Assembly: GCA_964443225.1 (NCBI GenBank)
Contig: CAYUCC010000021.1
Location: forward strand, 7,638-71,637
Direction of reading: 5' to 3'
From: SSC4 sp964443225
Lineage (GTDB): Bacteria; Chloroflexota; Anaerolineae; SSC4; Amarolineaceae
DNA: 64,000 bases
The stretch's first letter is position 1. The number at the start of each line of letters is the position of its first letter. This document shows positions 60,041 through 64,000 of this stretch, piece by piece. The translations under genes and the position numbers were made by a program. A model generated the notes under the pieces. That model worked only from the letters and a program-made list of their open reading frames with translations, did not search any database and was not told the DNA's origin.

Positions 60041-60457
60041 CTATTCTCGCCACCCAAAATAGATCGCCGCGACCACCGTGAAAGCCACAGCAACTAACAA
60101 CGACATCAACAGATGAACTACCAGATCGATCTTCGCCTCGGCAAACGCGCCCGGGCGGTTCGTCCGCGGGAAACGGTGTGCGTACAGCCGCGTCAGCAGC
60201 GCCCCGCCCAGCCCCGCCACGAAGACCTTGGCAAGCCGCTGTGCATCCTGCCCACCCATCGCCCACAAGGTCCAGATGGCCGCGGCCAGAAAGAGCGCCA
60301 GGGTGGTGTAGTCCAGCCCGCGGGCCAGGTGATAGCGCAGGCCGCGGCGCGCATAATCGGTCCATAATCGCTCTGGATCGCCAAAATGGGCCACCACGAA
60401 GCCAATCCGCAGCGCCAACGCTCCAGCCAACAAACCCACCAGCATCCACAGCGCCAT
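60041..60457 (-). CDS. Small integral membrane protein
   Basis: This 138-aa protein has about four hydrophobic segments (LWMLVGLLAGALALRIGFVV, TLALFLAAAIWTLWAMG, VFVAGLGGALLTRLY, LLMSLLVAVAFTVVAAIYF) and charged connecting loops. I do not recognise a family. It lies 12 bases after the glycosyltransferase gene on the same strand. Confidence 0.65.
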   Translation of the reverse strand: MALWMLVGLLAGALALRIGFVVAHFGDPERLWTDYARRGLRYHLARGLDYTTLALFLAAAIWTLWAMGGQDAQRLAKVFVAGLGGALLTRLYAHRFPRTNRPGAFAEAKIDLVVHLLMSLLVAVAFTVVAAIYFGWRE

Positions 60458-60469
60458 CTGGTACGAGCC

Positions 60470-61432
60470 CTACGGCAGCAACAACCGCTCGATTTCCGCA
60501 TCCGCCACGCGCCGCGTGCCCTGCACCGCGGCGCGCTGGTCAGCCCGCGCCCGCAGCGCACGCCACCCATCGATCTGCCCACGCAGCCGCGCCTGCGCCG
60601 CTCCACCGCCGCGCAGCCCCGCCCACCAGGCCTGGAGCGCGATTTTGAGCTGCGCACCCGCGATGCGCAGGAAGTGCCGGCGTAACAAAGCCGCCGGCAT
60701 GTTCTTGTGCAGCACCCACAGCGTATTACGCCCGGTGTAGTAGCTGGCCAGCACACCGCCCCCCGTGGCACTCAAATGGTGATACAGCCGCGCGTGCGGT
60801 GCAAAACGCGCCACCCAGCCCATCAGCTGCGCCCGCCAGGCCAGGTCGACGTCCTCCAGGTACATGAACAATTCCTCGTCGAAACCCCCCAGTTCCTCCC
60901 ACATCGCCCGCCGGTACGCCACACCCCCACCACACCCGCCAAAAACGATCAGGTCGCGGTCGTACTGGCCGGTGTCCTCTTCCCACACACCGCGATTGAT
61001 CGGGATGCCGTTGCGCCCCATCATGTCACCCGCACTGTGCAGCACGCTGCGCCGGTCGAAAAGCAGCATCTTGCTGGCCACGCTCCCCACCTCGGGATGG
61101 GCAAACGGCAGCACCAGCTCGGCCAGCCAGGTGTGCTCGACCTCGGTGTCGTTGTTGAGCATCACCAGGATGTCACCCCTGGCCGCGGCCGCGCCGGCGT
61201 TGCACGCTTTGGCCAGCCCGCTGTTGCTCGGCATCTGCACCACCTGCACGTCGGGGTAGGTGTCCTGCAAAAACGCCACCGTCTCGTCGATCGAGGCGTC
61301 ATCGACTACGATTACCTCGAAGTGGGTGTAGGTCTGTCCCAGCACAGCATCCAGGCAGGTGGGCAAAAATGCCAGCCCATTGTAGGTCGGGATGATGATC
61401 GAAACGAGGGGAAAGGTGCCGGTGTGTGTCAT
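60470..61432 (-). CDS. Glycosyltransferase family 2
   Basis: This 320-aa GT-A enzyme starts at ATG 61432 (ATGA overlap with the upstream reductase gene). VSIIIPTYNGLAFLPTCLDA, VIVVDDASIDETVAFL and ILVMLNNDTEVEHTWL (the D-x-D-type metal site is NND here) form the donor domain. GGCGGGVAYRRAMWEELGGF and DEELFMYLEDVDLAWRAQL with the ED base follow. This pattern is typical of rhamnosyl- or galactofuranosyltransferases. Proximity to RmlD supports a rhamnosyltransferase. Confidence 0.9.
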   Translation of the reverse strand: MTHTGTFPLVSIIIPTYNGLAFLPTCLDAVLGQTYTHFEVIVVDDASIDETVAFLQDTYPDVQVVQMPSNSGLAKACNAGAAAARGDILVMLNNDTEVEHTWLAELVLPFAHPEVGSVASKMLLFDRRSVLHSAGDMMGRNGIPINRGVWEEDTGQYDRDLIVFGGCGGGVAYRRAMWEELGGFDEELFMYLEDVDLAWRAQLMGWVARFAPHARLYHHLSATGGGVLASYYTGRNTLWVLHKNMPAALLRRHFLRIAGAQLKIALQAWWAGLRGGGAAQARLRGQIDGWRALRARADQRAAVQGTRRVADAEIERLLLP

Positions 61433-62316
61433 GAGGCCAAAAAGTCCACCAGCGCTTCCTGCCAGGGCCGCAGGGTGATGCCCAGGGCAGCGCCGGCCGT
61501 GTTGGCCAGGATCGCGTGCAGCGGTGGCTGCGTGGGGCGCAGCCACTCGGCGCTGGCAATCGGCGTCACCGGCACGTCGGCCCGGCCCGCCAGCCGCAGC
61601 ACTTCACAGGCAAACTCGTAGCGCGAGCAGGCGCCGCTGTTGGTCAGATGGTAAATGCCAAAATGGCCCGTGGTCACCAGGCGCGCCAGGGCCGCCGCCA
61701 GGTCGGGCGCATAGGTGGGGTTACCATACTCGTCGTCCACCACGCGCAGCGTGGCGTGACGGTCTGCCGCTTCCAGGATCTTGCGCGGGAAGTTGATGCC
61801 ACCGCGCGCAAAGTGCCAGGCGATGCGCACGACGTAGAACTGGTCCAGCAGCGCCATCACTGTGCGTTCACCGGCAGCTTTGGAACGGGCATAGACACTC
61901 TGCGGGTTCGTCTGGTCCCATTCGTAGTAGGGTGTGGCCGTGCGCGTGCCGTCGAAGACCTCGTTGGTGCTGACGTAGAGCATCGGCACACGCAGGCGCT
62001 GGCAGGCCAGGGCGATATTCTGCGTCCCCAGGGTGTTGATACGGAACACCAGGTCGGGCTGCGCTTCGGCCCCGTCGACGTTGGTGTACGCCGCGGCGTG
62101 GATGACCAGGTCCGGCGCCAGGTCGACGACAAAACGGGTGGCGGCAGGATCGGCCACGTCGAATTCGGGCTGGTCGACGCACAGCAGGACATCGGCCGCC
62201 AGCTCCTGCTGCAGGGCACGGCCCAGCTGGCCCTGGCTGCCGGTGATGAGAATACGGCGTGGGGGGTGGGCCGGTGGTGTAGGGGGCACGTGTAAAGCCG
62301 TCAGTTGCATGGTCAC
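61429..62316 (-). CDS. rmlD: dTDP-4-dehydrorhamnose reductase (RmlD)
   Basis: This 295-aa NAD(P)-dependent reductase makes the last step of dTDP-L-rhamnose. RRILITGSQGQLGRALQQ is the cofactor motif, DLVIHAAAYTNVDGAEAQPD is a hallmark, the catalytic Ser/Thr region is MLYVSTNEVFDG, and YARSKAAGE supplies Tyr and Lys. GTG 62316 overlaps the upstream pcm stop by four bases (GTGA), with ATG 62310 as an alternative. Genes for RmlA and RmlB are not in the window; an RmlC-like gene is at 6969. Confidence 0.9.
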   Translation of the reverse strand: MTMQLTALHVPPTPPAHPPRRILITGSQGQLGRALQQELAADVLLCVDQPEFDVADPAATRFVVDLAPDLVIHAAAYTNVDGAEAQPDLVFRINTLGTQNIALACQRLRVPMLYVSTNEVFDGTRTATPYYEWDQTNPQSVYARSKAAGERTVMALLDQFYVVRIAWHFARGGINFPRKILEAADRHATLRVVDDEYGNPTYAPDLAAALARLVTTGHFGIYHLTNSGACSRYEFACEVLRLAGRADVPVTPIASAEWLRPTQPPLHAILANTAGAALGITLRPWQEALVDFLAS

Positions 62317-62948
62317 AGTGCGTGCAGTCCTCCTGTGTGCAGCAGTGGCACAAAACGAACAAGGAGCAGGGGATGGCGGTGGGCGCGCCCCTTGTGTTTT
62401 TCGACCAGAAACAGGGTCTGGTCATCGTGACGACCCCCTACCGGAATGACCATGCGGCCACCCTCGGCCAGTTGTTCGATGAGGGCCGGCGGCACCTCGG
62501 GCGGCGCGGCGGTCACCACGATCCCGTCGTAGGGTGCGGCGGACGGCCAGCCGTCGTACCCATCACCCACGTGCACGAGCACGTTGGCGTACCCCAGGGC
62601 CTGCAGCCGGGCCGCGGCTTCGGTCGCCAGCGGTTCGATGGTCTCGACCGAATCGACCTGCTGGCACACTTCGGCCAGCACGGCGGTCTGGTAACCGCAG
62701 CCGGTGCCGATTTCGAGCACGCGGTGGGTCGGCTGCGGTTTGATGGCCTGGGTCATGTAGGCCACGATGAACGGCTGCGAAATGGTCTGGTCATACCCGA
62801 TGGGCAGGGGGCGATCGTCGTACGCCCAGCGGCGGTATGTATCGGTCACGAACCGGTCGCGCGGCACGCGACGCATCGCCTCGCGCACCGTTTCGTCCGT
62901 AATCTCAGGCCAGGGCGGTGGCCACGATCGCGGTGCGGCTGCCCGCAT
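62313..62948 (-). CDS. pcm: Protein-L-isoaspartate O-methyltransferase
   Basis: This 211-aa repair enzyme methylates isoaspartyl residues in damaged proteins. ATG 62948 follows a GGGAGGGAG site. REAMRRVPRDRFV, the strongly conserved LPIGYDQTISQPFIVAYM, motif I VLEIGTGCGYQTAVLAE and DGIVVTAAPPEVPPALIEQL are all present. Length fits. It is upstream of rmlD and coupled to it, an order without obvious metabolic logic. Confidence 0.93.
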   Translation of the reverse strand: MRAAAPRSWPPPWPEITDETVREAMRRVPRDRFVTDTYRRWAYDDRPLPIGYDQTISQPFIVAYMTQAIKPQPTHRVLEIGTGCGYQTAVLAEVCQQVDSVETIEPLATEAAARLQALGYANVLVHVGDGYDGWPSAAPYDGIVVTAAPPEVPPALIEQLAEGGRMVIPVGGRHDDQTLFLVEKHKGRAHRHPLLLVRFVPLLHTGGLHAL

Positions 62949-63001
62949 AGACTCCCTCCCCTCACTCGAACCCGACCACCACGCGTCGTCATAACAATCG
63001 A

Positions 63002-63898
63002 TCACTGGGCTGCTCGATCCAGAAACAGGGCGTCGTGCACTGCGCCGGCCATCAACCGTTGGCCGTAGGTCGTCAGGTGCACGCCGTCGTCGAGAAAAAC
63101 ACGATCGGGGTCGGCCTGCGCCAGCGGCGTGTAGACGTCGATGACGGGCACACCGGTTTGAACCGCAACTTCTGCCAGGGCACCGGCGTAGGCGGCATAC
63201 GTCAACCGCTGCTGCGCAGCATGCGCCAGATCCGGAACCGGCACCGCGACCGGGGTCAGGGTCAGGAAAGCCACCCGGGCACCTGGCACCGCCTGGCGGA
63301 CCGAATCGACGATGGCACGCAAGGCAGCCTGGTAGGTTGGCAGCGGCAGACGTGTCTGCGGTCCTGAATTGGGGCCGGTTATGGACCGCAGCGGCGCCAG
63401 TTGCGCCTGCAAACGCAGCCACAACACGGACTCACGTCCAGTCAGCGCACCGTAGGCCACGCGTTCGGCGCGCCAGCGGTCGGCCGCGCTGCGCTGCGGC
63501 ACGAGCATGCCGTCGTTCAGGCCAAAAGCGATCAGGACCACGTGCGGCTGCCAGGTGTTGACGTCACGTGCGGTGCGCGCCAGGCCCTGGGCAGCCGTCT
63601 CACCGGGGATTGCGGCGTTGATCACGCGCCAGCTGCCTTCCAGCTGCAGCTGTTCGGGCCAGGCCGCGCCCGCCGGAATATCCCAACCGGCGGCGATCGA
63701 ATCGCCCAGGACGACCATGCGTTGCTGTTCTGCCACCACCGGCCAGGTCAATTGCTGCGTGGCCGCCGGCAGCGCAGTGACGGGTGCTGCCCACAAGGTG
63801 TCATTGGTTCGTCGGCGGACGATCCATTCGGCGATCCCCAGGCTGGCCAGGAGGGTCAGCACCAGGCAGGCCGCCAGCCGCCAGATGGTTGTGCGCAT
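63002..63898 (-). CDS. SGNH/GDSL-family hydrolase, membrane-anchored
   Basis: This 298-aa protein has one N-terminal transmembrane helix (about 8-28, LAACLVLTLLASLGIAEWIV) and then an SGNH esterase domain outside. Block I is VVLGDSIAAGW with the nucleophile Ser, block II Gly lies in NAAIPGETAAQGL, block III is IAFGLNDGM and block V is FLDDGVHLTTYG with Asp and His. ATG 63898 is chosen because the helix starts just after it. It could deacetylate surface glycans or lipids. Confidence 0.88.
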   Translation of the reverse strand: MRTTIWRLAACLVLTLLASLGIAEWIVRRRTNDTLWAAPVTALPAATQQLTWPVVAEQQRMVVLGDSIAAGWDIPAGAAWPEQLQLEGSWRVINAAIPGETAAQGLARTARDVNTWQPHVVLIAFGLNDGMLVPQRSAADRWRAERVAYGALTGRESVLWLRLQAQLAPLRSITGPNSGPQTRLPLPTYQAALRAIVDSVRQAVPGARVAFLTLTPVAVPVPDLAHAAQQRLTYAAYAGALAEVAVQTGVPVIDVYTPLAQADPDRVFLDDGVHLTTYGQRLMAGAVHDALFLDRAAQ

Positions 63899-63955
63899 TG
63901 TATTCTGTCCCTGACGGCGAATTCTAGCACCGAACGCGTGGGGGGGCAAGCGGGG

Positions 63956-63983
63956 GGAGTAGGGAGTACGGAGTAGGGAGTAG
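63956..63983 (+). repeat. Period-7 repeat GGAGTAG/GGAGTAC at right edge
   Basis: Four units (GGAGTAG, GGAGTAC, GGAGTAG, GGAGTAG) follow a G-run. The last bases of the window, GGAACGGATTGAAC, are the inverse of GTTCAATCCG found near 11182. Confidence 0.85.
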
Positions 63984-64000
63984 GGGGGAACGGATTGAAC

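Overview
The window is a high-GC (roughly 60-65 %) bacterial chromosome segment with about 60 protein genes, one tRNA, no rRNA and no CRISPR array. The gene mix suggests an environmental Chloroflexota bacterium of the Anaerolineae/Caldilineae/Ardenticatenia kind: archaeal-type aspartate-semialdehyde dehydrogenase, lipoproteins with Thr/Pro/Ala-rich linkers, many beta-propeller surface proteins, a tRNA without an encoded CCA end, and period-7 intergenic tandem repeats. This assignment is an inference from style, not a measured phylogeny. A run of exactly 100 N (54141-54240) shows that the sequence is a scaffold.

Layout. 1-3146: a very large propeller lipoprotein on the minus strand, running off the left edge. 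3547-6926: a complete OpuB/OpuC-type quaternary-amine ABC importer (permease, lipoprotein binding protein, ATPase with CBS-like tail, permease). 6969-9067: RmlC-like cupin and 1-pyrroline-5-carboxylate dehydrogenase. 9676-12668: a Kelch surface protein and a family-5 nucleotidyltransferase. 12689-16511: an asd - HAD-like - DUF1015 run behind a clear sigma-70-type promoter. 16524-20126: a membrane protein, a NYN-domain nuclease and a DhaR/AcoR-type activator. 20127-33194: a glycerol/dihydroxyacetone island (glpF, dhaK, dhaL, glpK, glpA, glpB, glpC, a methyltransferase, a DJ-1/PfpI protein, and a DhaM-HPr-EI fusion). 33200-36135: a GNAT protein, an enoyl-CoA hydratase remnant, tRNA-Pro(CGG) and glycerate 2-kinase. 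36477-42748: an envelope-sugar cluster (flippase, two GT4 enzymes, a 42-aa lipoprotein, a methyltransferase, a phosphohexomutase). 42745-44416: a lone zinc-finger anti-sigma-like protein and two membrane-anchored proteins. 44418-51732: a response regulator and a polar-amino-acid ABC importer of unusual build. 51896-59875: a mixed run of small genes (STAS-like membrane protein, aminoglycoside 6-adenylyltransferase, TrmO, methyltransferase, acetyltransferases, TPR, C39-like protein, MazEF). 60041-63898: GT2, RmlD, Pcm and an SGNH hydrolase.

How the genes work together. Glycerol enters through GlpF, is phosphorylated by GlpK and oxidised by the membrane-linked GlpABC. Dihydroxyacetone is phosphorylated by DhaK/DhaL using phosphate relayed from PEP through a single polypeptide that joins DhaM-type EIIA, HPr and a full-length enzyme I. 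The activator gene sits immediately upstream. Between it and glpF lie a perfect 21-bp palindrome, a sigma-70-like promoter and a two-hairpin leader, which suggests control at both initiation and elongation.

Most unusual features. The amino-acid importer fuses two permease domains around a large predicted extracytoplasmic five-bladed-propeller-like domain, and pairs this with a lipoprotein carrying two tandem binding domains. A 78-bp element with 19-bp terminal inverted repeats occurs twice, 39 kb apart. Period-7 tandem repeats of several unrelated sequences are scattered between genes, and in two places they supply the last codons and stop codon of a gene.
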